From Eutrigla gurnardus (lineage: Eukaryota; Chordata; Actinopteri; Perciformes; Triglidae), in NCBI GenBank assembly GCA_963514095.1, contig OY741285.1, positions 16,112,820 to 16,176,819 of the forward strand: a stretch of DNA of 64,000 bases, given 5' to 3'. Positions 63,861 through 64,000 of the stretch are shown one piece after another (position 1 is the stretch's first letter; each line of letters starts with the position of its first letter). The position numbers were made by a program, and so were the translations under genes. The notes below the pieces were generated by a model, which searched no databases, had not been told where the DNA came from, and worked only from the letters and a program-made list of their open reading frames with translations.

Positions 63861-64000
63861 TTATTAAAACCATGCATCTCCAAATGTTTTTATTTTTAAT
63901 GCTTGTGATGAATTGAAGAATGAAAGTGTTTGAGTTTTTGTGTTGAGAAAATGTTTCTACTTCAAGCTAAATCTATTTTAAAAGCTTCTTGGGATAATCT

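Overview
This window is vertebrate nuclear DNA, most likely from a ray-finned (teleost) fish. The evidence is split genes with GT-AG introns, many CA/GT/CT microsatellites, and several degenerate interspersed repeats of kinds common in teleost genomes. The species cannot be named from the sequence. Translating and joining exons across both strands gives five protein-coding genes. I checked every exon junction listed for reading phase by hand.

Layout, left to right: 1-4105 is upstream non-coding DNA with a likely non-coding first exon; skap1 (+, 4106-33558, 12 coding exons) encodes a PH-SH3 adaptor; snx11 (-, 36852-41636) encodes a PX-domain sorting nexin with a very long acidic tail carrying about 28 decapeptide repeats; cbx1 (+, 46075-48501) encodes heterochromatin protein 1 beta; nfe2l1 (-, 51634-56208) encodes an ER-anchored CNC-bZIP transcription factor; cdk5rap3 (-, 59143 to beyond the right edge) encodes the UFMylation cofactor, lacking only its first coding exon. 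The order and orientation match the human HOXB flank (SKAP1-SNX11-CBX1-NFE2L1-COPZ2-CDK5RAP3), except that COPZ2 is not seen. A hoxb cluster is therefore expected to the left. The genes do not form an operon; they are a conserved synteny block with separate jobs (immune-cell signalling, endosomal sorting, chromatin, proteasome-recovery transcription, UFMylation).

The skap1 introns (about 29 kb) hold most of the non-coding DNA: long microsatellites, old transposon fragments and several low-repeat stretches rich in homeodomain-like (TAAT/ATTA) and other motifs that could be HOXB-flank regulatory elements. That idea cannot be tested without alignments. The most unusual items are the 30-bp coding minisatellite in snx11, a GCTAACGTTAGC-type palindromic motif near gene 5' ends, a 242-bp foldback element in cbx1 intron 1, uORFs ending at the snx11 and cbx1 start codons, and a possible in-frame proline-rich cassette exon in skap1.
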